64,000 nucleotides of DNA. Origin: Stomorhina lunata. Taxonomy: Eukaryota > Arthropoda > Insecta > Diptera > Rhiniidae. The notes beneath the pieces are model-generated. The model was not told where the DNA came from. It ran no database searches and saw only the letters and a list, made by a program, of their open reading frames with translations. This document shows positions 35,030 through 45,607 of this stretch, one piece after another. The DNA lies in assembly GCA_933228675.1 (NCBI GenBank), contig OW121741.1, forward strand, positions 43,175,080 to 43,239,079, read 5' to 3'. A program made the translations under genes and the position numbers. Within the stretch, counting starts at the first letter, position 1. The number at the start of each line of letters is the position of its first letter.

Positions 35030-35540
35030 CTACCATACTGTCAAAATTTCAGAAAAATCGGGCCGCTCGGTCATTCATATTTGTCATTTTTAATATATGA
35101 GTTATATGGGAGGGGTCACGCCCACTTGAGATTTCAAAAAAAAAAAAAACCCTAGGCTGTTTACACTACCGGTCACACCTCTCTCCACTGTCTAAATTTC
35201 AGAAAATTCGGCCAATTTGATCATCCATATATGTATGTTTTAAAATCTGATTGAAATTTGAAAAAAAAAAATCTGGAGTATTTTATCCATTGGTCACACC
35301 TTAACATACTGTCAAAATTTCAGAAAAATCGGACCTCTCCGTCGCCTATATTTGTCATTTTTAATATATGAGTTATATGGGAGGGGTCACGCCCTTGACA
35401 TTTCGAAAAAAAATTTAGCCTATAGTCACCACCGGCACTACACTGTCAAAATTTCAGAAAAATCGGTCAGTTAGTTTCGGAGATCCTTCCCAACAAAAAA
35501 CATACAAACAGACGCGGACATTTTTTTATAGATATAGATA
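35030..35540 (+). repeat. About 140-bp tandem units, right block
   Basis: The same units as 30974-31446, ending with 'tttcggagatccttccc' and the 'cagacgcggacat' tail. Confidence 0.75.
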
Positions 35541-35639
35541 AAGAATGTTCCGAATAAAATATGCATTTACTATTTTAGCACAAACTATTCCATAGTGCAA
35601 TAATTTTTTTTGTTATCAGGTTCGCATTCACTTCCATAG

Positions 35640-36300
35640 GCGAAAAGGGTATATTGAGTTAGAAGATTTTTTTAATTATACCAATCGACTCAAAATCACT
35701 CCCTGAGTTGTTTTAATTATTTAATTAAGATTTTTGTCCCTTTACTTTTTGGGAAAAATCGGATTACTATTTCGAGTACCTCCCATAGGGTTGTGGCTGT
35801 AAAGAACCAAAAACTCTATTCCGCAAGAGTTTTTGGTCCTTTACAGACACAAATTAAATTGTATTTTATTAATACAAATATTGCTTATGGTAACCTTAAT
35901 CAGTTTACCTAATTTTGTAGGAATCGGCTCATATTTGACCATACCTCCCATACAAGACACATTCTCAAAAGACGTTTAAATACCCATAAAAGCACAAAAA
36001 CGCTTAAAAATCTTAAGATAAATGCATTTTGTTATTAAAACTTTGCACAGATATATACTTTGTAAATATAAACCAATTACCGAAATTTGATAACAATCGA
36101 TCCACAATTGACTCTAGCTACCATATTAGGCACTTAGCCGGAAATTACATAAATCTTCTTAAATCTCGAAATTAATAAAAACACATAGTATATATATGTA
36201 TGACTCTTAGATTTCAATTGTTGGTCCACATTTGACCTTAGTAGTGAAGGTTATCATATAGTCGGGCTTGACCGACTATAGCTTTTCTTACTTGTTTTTT
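35640..36300 (-). mobile_element. Dispersed repeat R, copy 6 (diverged)
   Basis: Ends 'gaccgactatagcttttctt' plus acttg; the inner words match copy 3 at 16.2 kb. The 'cccttcacc' end is decayed. Confidence 0.7.
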
Positions 36301-36599
36301 TTTTTTTGTATATATTTCTGATGCTATAACACTAGAACCTGTTTTTGCGCTGTGTTTTTTGTGCGATTTCAACATTCTGTTACTACAATTGGGGTAACCA
36401 TTCTTTTATCTATTTAATCGAAAAAGTACCTATCACGTGTCTCTTTTTAGTTAATTTCTGCACCGAACGCAATTTAATTTAATATTCCATCTCTTTTATT
36501 TTAGGAGATATAACGTTACTAACTTTTCCTTTTTTACCCCATTAAACGGTAGAGTTTCCAAAAATTCATAGTAACCGCATAGTTTGCCATAACCCGTTT
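36301..36599. other. Noncoding DNA, nothing recognised
   Basis: T-rich spacer inside the presumed intron between Gr cassette B and the terminal exon it would use. Confidence 0.5.
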
Positions 36600-37640
36600 T
36601 TATGGCAAACTATCAAAATTTCACTTTTTTATGGGAAATTTTCAAAATTTCCCTTTTTTATGGGAAACTTTCAAAATTTCACTTTTTTATGGGAAATTTT
36701 CAAAATTTCCCTTTTTTATGGAAAATTTTCAAATTTTTCGTATTTATGGAATATTTTCAAAATTTCCCTTTTTTATGGAAAATTTGCAAAATTTTCCCTT
36801 TTTATGGGAAATTTTCAAAATGTCCCGTTTTTCAGTAATTTTCAAAATTTTCATTTTTTATGGGAAATTTTTAAAATTTTTCGTATTCATGAAAAATTTT
36901 CAAAATTTCCCGTTTTTATGGGAAATTTTCAAAATTTTCTTTTTTTTTAGGGATATTTTCAAAATTTTAATTTTTTATGGAAAATATTCAAAATTTCCTT
37001 TTTTTATGGGAAATTTTCAAACTTTTTTTTAGGGATATTTTCCCATTTTTTATTGGAATTTTTCCTTTTTTATGGGAAATTTTCAAAATTTCCCGTTTTT
37101 ATGAGAAATTTTCAAAATTTCCCGCTTTTATGGGAAATTTTCAAAATTTTCTGTTTTTATGGAAAATTTTCAAAATTTCCCTCTTTTACGGGAAATTTTC
37201 AAAAATTTCTTTTTTTTAGGGATATTTTCAAAATTTTCCTTTTTTATGGGAAATATTCAAATTTTCCCTTTTTTATGGGAAATTTTCAAAATTTTCTTTT
37301 TTTAAGTATATTTTCAAAATTGTCCTTTTTTATGGGAAATTTTCAAGATTTCCCTTTTTTATGGTAAATTTTAAAAATTTCCCTTTTTTATGGTAAATTT
37401 TAAAAATTTTCCTATTTATGAGAAATTTTCAAAATTTCCCGTTATTTTTTAGGAAATTTTCAAAATTTCCCTTTTTTATGGGAAATTTTCAAAATTTTCC
37501 TTTTTATGAAAAATTTTCAAAATTTACCGTTTTTTTTTTTGGGAATTTTTCTAAATTTCCCTTTTTTATGGGAAATTTTTAAAATTTCCCAGTTTTACAG
37601 GAAATTTCCCATTTTTATAAGAAATTTTTTAAATTTCCCT
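36600..37640. repeat. 29-bp tandem satellite
   Basis: The unit is 'tttttatgggaaattttc' plus 'aaaatttccct', period 29 bp, about 35 copies with point changes and indels. Because 29 is not a multiple of 3, three units give an 87-bp, 29-codon period, producing overlapping open frames (MGNFQNFPFLWEIFK-like) that are not genes. It lies in the Gr intron region. Confidence 0.95.
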
Positions 37641-38200
37641 TTTTAATAAAAAAATTTCAATTTGAAAATTTATAAATATAAATTGATTTTGTTATTTTGG
37701 TCTTTTTCATTTCATATAACGATATGACGATTTTTTTGACATTTTTCTTTTCCATATGATTACTTTTTTTCTTTGAAAAATCAAGAATAATTATTATTTC
37801 CGGTCCCTGCAATACAGCAATAAATTTGTGTATTTTAAATAATTTTTGTATTGTACGGTTTGTGCTTTATTTAACTTAATGCAACTGCAAATTTTATTCG
37901 GAACACTCCTTAAGCTGTACTAGTTATGGCGATCAAATTTAGTGTAATCAAGTTCTATAAATCGGTCCACATTTTAGGTTAGGTTCTTTCTAACATAAGT
38001 ATATGATTCATTCCAAAAGGTGGTTTTTCCAAAACTCTTCATTGCTTCTTTAGTGTTGCCATTGTGAAGCTTTCTGGTATTTTCAATTTTTTGGAATTCT
38101 ACTAATATCATCAAGTAAATGAGGATTGTAACGAAAAGCTATTTAAGATACAGTTTGAGAAAAATTAAAAATATTTTTTAGACTTTAGATTTGAACACTT
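37641..38200. other. Noncoding DNA downstream of Gr cassette B
   Basis: Searched by eye on the minus strand for a terminal Gr exon (TYxxxxxQF coding); none found. A 'cggaacactcctt' near 37900 resembles the DD37E tip and may be a relic. Confidence 0.5.
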
Positions 38201-38202
38201 AC

Positions 38203-38292
38203 ATTGAATAAACTCTTCCGATCCAGAGAAAAGAATCCATATGCCGTTATTATTGGTTTCGTATGAAGGTTTTGCCAAAGAAACTTATCAAT
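38203..38292 (-). CDS. Gr cassette B, exon 3
   Basis: 90 bp, phase 0-0: IDKFLWQNLHTKPIITAYGF, then FSLDRKSLFN. Donor 'gtaagt'. Matches exon 3 of A and C. Confidence 0.9.
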
Positions 38293-38346
38293 CTGTTTGC
38301 AGATAAACGAAGATAAATAAAAATACAAAATTAAACTATTACCCAC

Positions 38347-38409
38347 CATTTGCTTCAAACTGGCATTACTTCGGGAAATTTTTGTTAGAATTTGAGCTGT
38401 TTTGAGAGC
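38347..38409 (-). CDS. Gr cassette B, exon 2
   Basis: 63 bp, phase 0-0: ALKTAQILTKISRSNASLKQM. The acceptor is 'tcaatttttag', the donor 'gtgggt'. Confidence 0.9.
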
Positions 38410-38470
38410 CTAAAAATTGAATTAAACATAAAATTTTACACTTATTTTTAAATGAAAATAACAAATTTAC

Positions 38471-39364
38471 CTCCTTATCCAAATCATTTACCCACAATGT
38501 TTTCGCATGCAATAGTACAGGCGGCAGACTAAATAATGCTATACGAGTGATGATAAATATGTAGGCAAGTGTTGAAAGGGGTATCCCCTCAAAGGACACC
38601 AGCGTAAAGTAAAGAAAACCCGGTAAATTTGTTAGAGCAAAGACCGACTGCGGAATAATCGCCAGACCGTAAACCAAACTTAAGTCCTGACGGCACAAAG
38701 TTAAAAGCTTATGACGTAACTTTAGCAAACGCCTCAAACCTTGCGAGGTCTTCACCGATTTTATCAAGTTATTTAGAGTTTTCATTACTTGTTCTGCTAT
38801 TGTAAGCAGGCAACTTAAACAGGTCAAGTAAATGGTAATGTATGTAAAAAATACATTCATTACCACAGCATTACTGATGTAAGCGCTCCATTTGAAATGA
38901 GGCCTTATCACGTCTAATATTCCCATATTAAATACGAACAAAACTAATAAAATCACACCAAATCGATAGTGTTTATCACATTTTTTCACTAGACTATCGT
39001 TAATATTTGTATCTATTATCAATTCGTCAAATTGTAGAATTTGTTCAAATATTTTGAAATTTCTTAAACGTACTACATAAAACATTATCGTCAATATTAT
39101 TTGAATAATAAGACATTCTAAAAGATTCACAATCACCAAAACATTGCCAATGTCACCACTAAAATAATCCCAAAAGGATGAAGTATTCCAGAATATAAAG
39201 AAAAACGCCATTATTCCCAGCATAATAAGATTAAAGCCCAACATATAATTATCGCTCTTCTTGGTGACGATAAATTTTCGTTGATTTTCACAAAATATTA
39301 CTGGAGCAATGGCCAAAATTTGAAATAGTTTTGCAAAACGTTTAAGTATATTTTTAATGGACAT
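38471..39364 (-). CDS. Gustatory receptor cassette B, exon 1
   Basis: 298 residues from ATG at 39364 (MSIKNILKRFAKLFQILAIA) to the donor 'gtaaatttg' after DKE. It is a 7tm_7 gustatory receptor with the same hydrophobic layout as cassettes A and C: TIYLTCLSCLLTIAEQVMKT, LKLRHKLLTLCRQDLSLVYG, and a C-terminal helix before the junction. It continues through exons 2 and 3 (21 and 30 codons). No terminal exon with a QF motif was found before cassette C. All junctions are phase 0, so splicing to 24668-24600 would give about 371 residues, but the transcript would span 14.7 kb and skip cassette C. Otherwise it has lost its last exon and is a pseudogene. Closest relative in the window: cassette C (shared first residues and upstream motif). 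Confidence 0.85.
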
Positions 39365-39504
39365 TTTTTCGACGGAATTGTTCGGATATTTTTTGTTTTC
39401 TCGTAAAAAATATTATAAAAAATTCAACAATACTCGTTCATTGTTTGAAAATGTTTGTATTAAATATTTAATTCGAATTGTTTTAGAAATTCACAGACAA
39501 CATT

Positions 39505-39514
39505 TGCACGCCTA
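39505..39514 (-). promoter_or_regulatory. Conserved upstream motif TAGGCGTGCA, cassette B
   Basis: See the 29302 entry. It lies about 140 bp before the ATG, with a shared 'attttaatattgatat' block beyond it at about 39533. Confidence 0.4.
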
Positions 39515-39593
39515 TTCAATTGTATTTGTTAGGATTTTAATATTGATATAAATTTTGATCAATGAATTATTAAGATTTAAGTATTACAAAAAA

Positions 39594-41147
39594 CAAGTAA
39601 GAAAGTGCTATAGTCGGTCAAGCCCGACCATACGATACCCCGTATAAAGACAAATATTTGCGAAATATTGCCATCATACAAACATTTTCTCAAAACTTAT
39701 ATATTTAAGCTGTTTCCGTCATTTGGACTTATATGAGAGCTAGGGTCAAATGTGAACCGATTATCTCGAAACTTGGCAAATTGATTACAGTTATTACAAA
39801 AATTATGTATGCAAAAAATAAACTTAAAATTCCCATTATCTTCAGATTTACGAGCGTTTCAGTGATTATACCCTTCACCACCATAGGTGGAAAGGGTATT
39901 ATAAGTTTGTGCTGATGTTTGTAACGCATAGAAATATTTGTCTTAGACCCACCTTTTAGTATACCAATAGTCTTAGAATCACTTTCTGAGTCAATTTAGC
40001 GATGTCCGTCCGTCCGTCCGTCCGTCTGGCTGGCTGGCTGGACGGCTGGCTGGACCCCCATGTAAACCTTGTAATCAAACTACAGGTCGCAATTCTAAAG
40101 ATAATTTGATGAAATTTGGCACAGATAATTTTTTTGATAATGGGACCATGGCTATTGAAATTGGTCAAGATCGGTCTATTATTTATGGTACCTCCCATAG
40201 GTCACACTTCCCGGAATTGCTATATTGGCCACAAATATCAATTTTTTTTTCATGAAATTTAAAACAGATACTGCTTATGTAAACTTAAATCACTGTACCA
40301 AATTTCGTTGAAATCGGTCCACATTTGACCATAGCTCCCATACAAACTCTTCTTCAAAAACGCACTAAATGAGATAAAAAATCACTAAAACGCTCGTAAA
40401 TCTAAAGATAATGAAAATTTTGAGTTTATTTTTTGCATAAATAATTTTTGTAACTGTAATCAATTTGCCAAATTTCGAGATAATCGGTCCACATTTGACC
40501 CTAGCTCTCATATAAGTCCAAATGACGGAAACAGGTTGAATATATACGTTTTGAGAAAATGTTTGTATGATGGCAAAATTTAGCAAATATTTGTCTTTAT
40601 ATAGGAAAAATAACACCCTTGACCTTAGTGGTGAAGGGTATCGTATGGTTGGCTTGACCGACTATAGCGCTTTCTTACTTGTTTTTGTCTCATTTAGTAC
40701 GTTTTTAAAGAAAAATTTGTATTGGAGCTATGGTTAAATGTGGACCGATTTTAACGAAATTTGGTACAGTGATTTAGGTTTACATAAGCAGTATTTGATT
40801 TGATATTTGTGGCCAATATATGAATTCCGGGAAGTGGGACCTATGGGAGGTACCATAAATAATGGACCGATTTTGACGAATTTCAATAGCCATGATCCCA
40901 TTATCAAATAAATGATCTGTGCCAAATTTCATCAAATTATCTTTAGAATTGCCACATGTAGTTTGATTACAAGATTTACATGGGGGTCCAGCCAGACGGA
41001 CGGACGGACATCGCTAAATCGACTCAGAAAGTGGTTCTAAGCCCATTGGTATACTAAAAGGTAGCTCTAAGACAAATATTTCCATGCGTTACATACATCT
41101 GCACAAACTTATAATACCCTTTCCACCTATGGTGGTGAAGGTATAAT
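39594..41147 (+). mobile_element. Dispersed repeat R, copy 7, split by copy 8
   Basis: Begins 'acaagtaagaaagtgctata' at 39595 and breaks off in 'tttcagtgatt' (39867). It resumes at about 40681 with 'tttttgtctcatttagta', the words that follow directly in uninterrupted copies, and ends 'ggtggtgaagg' at 41140. Confidence 0.8.
39867..40680 (-). mobile_element. Dispersed repeat R, copy 8, nested in copy 7
   Basis: A full-length R in reverse orientation, from 'tatacccttcaccaccatag' to 'gctttcttacttg'. This insertion into a member of the same family defines both ends of R: 'TATACCCTTCACCACC...' and '...TTTCTTACTTG'. Confidence 0.85.
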
Positions 41148-41280
41148 AAACCAAAAAGTAAAGTGTGAGCAAACTTGAGGTCATTAAGTAAATTGGCTAA
41201 AAAACTTGCTTTTTTTACAAATTCAGTTTTATTGACACCAAGTAAAATAAAGTAATAAAGTAGAAGTAGCAGAACTAAAA

Positions 41281-41680
41281 ATGGAATTTGACTTCAGGTA
41301 AGTGACCACCTCTAGTATTTCGGTAGACGTTGTCACTTATCACAAACAAAACCTGATTATCTCGTCAATGCAGGGACGCATTTCATCTTTCAGAGCGTCA
41401 GTAGTTTGTGGCTTGTTTGCGTTAACGCCTTGACGTATCAATTAGTTCGCTTCCAACTGTTCGCATACAACCTGCTCTTAACAAACCTGTTCTTAAGCAT
41501 CAAATGCTTAAGAACAGTCGCAAAACGAGTCAGACTCGTGATAATCATATAAGGCACAGAAATTGTACCACGAGTAAGACTCGTGGGAATACGTCAAGAG
41601 GTTAATCCGGTCGGTCGGTCAATTGGCATTTCTCGTAATTGAATTATTTGGCCTGTCTTGTGGAGTTCAACTTAAACTAA
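41281..41680 (-). pseudogene. rosa-type transposase C-terminal fragment
   Basis: The minus-strand frame reads NANKPQTTDALKDEMRPCID, then, after an indel, NVYRNTRGGHLPEVKFHF and a stop at about 41281. This matches the YANKPET and RGGHMPEIIF tail of the DD41D transposase at 21.4 kb, but is a distinct, older relative. A piggyBac-type MITE (41426-41601) splits it. The part beyond 41606 is only faintly recognisable. Confidence 0.7.
41426..41601 (-). mobile_element. piggyBac-type MITE, copy 2
   Basis: 176 bp with ends 'cgccttgacgtat' and 'atacgtcaagagg', flanked by TTAA at 41422-41425 and 41602-41605. Inverted relative to copy 1, with fewer internal hairpin units. It sits inside a dead transposase, so the empty site can be reconstructed by reading across. 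Confidence 0.9.
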
Positions 41681-41699
41681 TTGTGGCCACAAAAACAAA

Positions 41700-44600
41700 T
41701 ACTGTGTTCGATTTTGACAACTTTTTTACAGACAAAAGGGAGACCTAGTGGGTTAGTTTTTTAGGTTAGCTCGAGTTTTGGAGATATAGCGTTATAAAAA
41801 ATGGAAGAAGTTGCTCAATAAATATTCGCGTAACTCGAAAACTGTTTATTTTCTTGAACCTAATAAATAACACTATGCAGCAAATTACGAGTCATCGCCA
41901 TCAGCCTCAACAATTTCAATGGCAAATGAAAGTAGATATAAAGTTAACAGAACTGCCAAAGTTGGTCCTTTTTTGATACAAATTTTCAATGAATCAAATC
42001 AAAAATTTTCGAACACGCACTGAATCACACCATCTCCGAATTGGATGGAATTTGGTATATTTATTCTCCTAACTCATACAATTTTTAGAGTTCATACAAA
42101 TTTTTAATTTCCATTTGCTTAAGATTTTATGACGATCCAAAGTTCGTTTTTTTAAGATTTTTTTCAAAACATACCCAATATATATGCCTATAACTTTTTT
42201 CAAACCCTCTTGGTATAGCAGGTTAGTCATCCGACTAGCATACAAGAGGTCCCAAGTTTAATCCCCGGTCAGACCCACTTGAAAAAATTAATTTTATTAG
42301 GCTATGTAAAACTTCTCTAACTAATGCGTTTGCCGTTCGGAGCCGGAGTTAAAACGTAGGTCCCTTTCAATGAGTCTAAAAATAGAATCGGATGCAGCTC
42401 ATTGTCTGAGAGAAGTACCCCTTGTTCGAATTGGAATGTTGTCGGGGAATTATATATATATAACTTTTGATATGGTTATCACATTTTTATAAAATTAGAC
42501 ACATAGACATTATGCTTTTTTAATTACAAAATTTAATTCTGTATTGTAGAGCAAGGAAGATTAGTTATGTCCTTGACTCAATTATATCTCAAAAAGCATT
42601 TCTTTTATTTTCGGTTTTAAATTATATAGAAAAATTTTCTCTTTAAAAATTTTTATAGAAAACTCTTCGGTATAAAACTTTTCGGTATAACAATTTTTAT
42701 AGAAAAATTTTCAATCTAAAAATTTTTATAGAAGAATTTTCGATCTAAACATTTTTAGAAAAATTTTAGATATAAAAATTTTTATAGACCAATTTTCGGT
42801 TAAAATTTTTATAGAAAATATTTCGGTTTTGAAATTTTTCAAAAAAAAAATTTTCGGTTTCGAAATTTTTAAAGAAAAATTTTCGGTCTTAAAATTTTTA
42901 TAGAAAAAATTTTCGGTTTCGAAATTTTTAAAGAAAAATTTTCGGTCTTAAAATTTTTATAGAAAAATGTTCAGTCTTAAAATTTTTATAAAAAATTTTC
43001 AGTCATAAAATTTTTATAAAAAATTTTCAGTCTTAAAATTTTTATAGAAAAATTTTTGATATAAAAACTTTAATAGAAAGATAGATTTTCAGTATAAAAA
43101 TATTTATAGAAAAGTTGTCGTTAAAAAAATTTTTATAGAAAAATTTTCGCTTAAAAATTTTTATAAATATTTTTATGGAATAATTTTCGTTATAAAAATT
43201 TTTATAGAAAATTTTTCGGTATAAAATTTTTTACAGAAAATTTTTCGGTAAAAATTTTTTTATAAAAAATTTTTCGGTATAAAAATTTTTGATAGAAAAT
43301 TTTTCGGTGTAAAAATTTTTTTTAGAAAATTTTTTGGTGTAAAATTTTTTTTTTAGAAAATTTTTCGGTGTAACATTTTTTTTTAGAAAATTTTTCGGTA
43401 TAAAAATTTTTAGTAGAAAATTTTTTGGTATAAAAATTTGTATAAAAAAAATATTCGGTCTTAACATTATTAGAGAAAAATTTTTTTAGTATAAAAATAT
43501 TTATAGAAAAGTTGTCGTTAAAAAAATTTTTATAGAAAAATTTTCGTTTAAAAATTTGTATAAAATATTTTTATTTAATAATTTTCGTTATAAAAATTTT
43601 TATAGAAAATTTTTCGGTATAAAATTTTTTACAGAAAATTTTTCGGTAAAAATTTTTTTATGAAAAATTTTTCGGTATAAAAATTTTTGATAGAAAATTT
43701 TTCGGTGTAAAAATTTTTTTTAGAAAATTTTTTGGTGTAAAATTTTTTTTTTTAGAAAATTTTTCGGTGTAACATTTTTTTAGAAAATTTTTCGGTATAA
43801 AAATTTTTAATAGAAAATTTTTTGGTATAAAAATTTGTATAAAAAAAATATTCGGTCTTAACATTATTAGAGAAAAATTTTTGGTATCAAAAAAATTTTT
43901 TAAAAAAATTTTGGCATCACAATTTTTAAAGAAAATTTTTCGGTATAAATACTTTTAAAGAACATTTCTTTCAAGCCCCAATGACCTCAGATTTCGAATT
44001 TCTTTCATCACCAATTTAAAACTCAATTTTGCAATTTAAATCAATGTTAAAATCAAAATACAAGAACCAAGAAAGTGGGCCCATGAGGGGATCGGAAAAT
44101 AATAGATTTTTTGTAAAACAACTCATGTTATTTGAGTACAAATTTTGAAATTTGTTCATCAATTGATTAAATTTTTTTTATTAAAAAAGCATAAACCTTA
44201 AAGACATACCCTAAAATATGTGACTAGTTTTATGAAAATCTGATAACCATATCAAAAGTTATGGGCATATAAAGTGGGTATATTTTGAAAAAAAAAAACG
44301 AACTTTTAATTAATTTTTAGGAACTCTAAAAATTGTATGCGCTAGGAGAATGTATATACCAAATTTCATCCAATTCGGAGATGGTGTGATTTAGTACGTA
44401 TTCGAAAAGTTTTAATTTGACTCATTAAAATTTTTTGTCAAAAAATGGACCCACTTCAAGAGGCAATAAAAATGAAATTCGAGCAAACTTTTCAAAACCC
44501 TTTGGCAGTTCTGTTTACTTAATGGTCTACTTTAATGTTCCATTGGAATTGTTGAGGCTGAGTTTTCCTGTTGCACTGTGTTATAAGTCTTTCTGAAAGA

Positions 44601-44812
44601 TAATTTTGTTGCCGAATTTTGATTTTTTTACTTAGTTCAAGAAAATAAACAGTTTTTGAGTTACGCGCATATTAATTGCGCAACCTCCTCCATTTTTTTT
44701 GTTACGCTATATCTCGAAAACTAGAGCTAACCTTCAAAAACGGTTAGCATTGAATTCAGCGTAGTCGAATAATCTTTACCCATTAGTGTCGGTTTTTTCA
44801 ACTAGCACAGTG
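41700..44812. mobile_element. 3.1-kb foldback with satellite core
   Basis: Inverted arms of roughly 600 bp or more. The left arm's 'cacaccatctccgaattgga' (about 42028) is mirrored near 44375, 'gacaaaagggagacctagt' (41730) near 44785, and 'gagttacgcg' words occur on both sides. Its right end reads 'cacagtg', matching the CACTGTG tip of the short family member at 27455. An AT-rich array of about 28-30 bp units fills the centre. No transposase. Confidence 0.85.
42610..43975. repeat. AT-rich tandem array in foldback core
   Basis: Units of about 28-30 bp, 'aaatttttatagaaaaattt' plus 'tcggta/tcggtct'. A block of about 397 bp (43091-43487) is repeated next to itself (43488-43870). Frames such as 43231-43467 are array artefacts. 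Confidence 0.9.
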
Positions 44813-44999
44813 TATTTAACAAAGACGGTATTTACTTGCTCATTTTTGAAAAAATACAGTCACTGATGCCCGCTCAATTGTTAACAAATCAATTTATTTC
44901 CTAACCTCAAATTTGCAGCCTGTATTTATTATTGAAAATTACTTACGTACACTCTAAATCATATGATTAGTGTCACTTAAATTTCAGGTTTTAGCAGGC

Positions 45000-45300
45000 C
45001 ATATTTTTTAAGCGTTTCATCTTCAGCAAAATTGTTTGTATCGTAATAAAGATAATTTTCCTGAGATTGCCCCTATTCTCCCGATCTAAACATAATTGAA
45101 AATGTTTAGGGTTGGCTGTAGCGAAAGGTCTATGAGCGAGGAAGACAATTCGATAATAAGGAATCATTAATTCAAGCTATTAAGGACTCCTGAAATGATA
45201 TTTCTTTGGATTATTTAAAATCACTTTATGATTCAATAAACAGTTTAGAAGATACATTTTTATTTCACTTTTTTTGTCTCAAGCCACTGTGCGTTGCTTA
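45000..45300 (+). pseudogene. Tc1-like transposase C-terminal fragment
   Basis: Reads YSPDLNIIENVWGWL (second D, then E), then KVYERGRQFDNKESLIQAIK, and W-NDISLDYLKSLYDSINKR with frame breaks and in-frame stops, ending near 45255. It is a different Tc1 subfamily from the 12.6-kb and 15.3-kb fragments. Only the C-terminal catalytic part survives. Confidence 0.75.
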
Positions 45301-45517
45301 ATCGATTCTGATATACGTACATTTGAATAAATCAAATATTTTTGTGATATTGGTAATTTCTCACATCTGGCGACCATTGATGTAAATGATTTTTGATTTA
45401 GACAATTTTTTTAACTCTATTTTACATTTTTATTTTAATAATATTTACAATGTTATAAAAAAATTTAACTTAAAAACCGAAGACTGAAAAATACAAATTT
45501 AAAAAAAATGTTTCAAA

Positions 45518-45607
45518 TTATGTTTTATTATTAAGAAGTTTTGTCGTATTCTCCATTTCTTTGAATTGAACCAATATGACCATGTAGGTGAAAATAGCGG
45601 TGAAGAG
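45518..45607 (-). CDS. Gustatory receptor terminal exon (cassette A, perhaps D)
   Basis: 90 bp including the stop; acceptor 'ttttttttag'. It reads LFTAIFTYMVILVQFKEMEN, then a polar tail and a stop. TYMVILVQF fits the TYxxxxxQF Gr signature exactly. Phase 0 entry. It completes cassette A (exons at 55912, 54948, 54822) for about 382 residues after a 9.1-kb intron full of repeats, and is the nearest terminal exon for cassette D. Confidence 0.9.
   Translation of the reverse strand, partial: LFTAIFTYMVILVQFKEMENTTKLLNNKT

Larger units (their letters stand above)
31447..35030 (-). mobile_element. Non-LTR retrotransposon (jockey/CR1-type LINE)
   Basis: About 3.6 kb, reading on the minus strand, with a poly(A) tail seen as 22 T at 31448-31469. 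The 5' end is probably near 35030, where the 140-bp host repeat resumes. It holds an endonuclease-reverse transcriptase ORF. No ORF1 (gag-like) was found in the 600 bp upstream of the ORF, so it is either 5' truncated or of a one-ORF type. Confidence 0.85.
29505..35540 (+). mobile_element. Dispersed repeat with 140-bp internal repeats, hosting DD37E and LINE
   Basis: Starts 'actagctgattttacccggc' and ends near 'aacagacgcggacattttt', phrases I recall as the two ends of a common insect interspersed repeat. Inside are tandem units of about 140 bp, each with 'ggaggggtcacgccca' (31079, 31220, about 31359, 35107, 35384). A DD37E copy (about 29865-30973) and a LINE (31447-35030) are inserted in it. 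No ORF of its own. Confidence 0.55.

Noticed and set aside
36600..37367. Overlapping long open frames with MGNFQNFPFLWEIFK-like repeats
   Set aside because: Direct translation of the 29-bp satellite in successive frames; no start context, splice signals or non-repeat portion.
43231..43864. Minus-strand frames rich in IFIPKNFL repeats
   Set aside because: Translation of the AT-rich array inside the foldback core.
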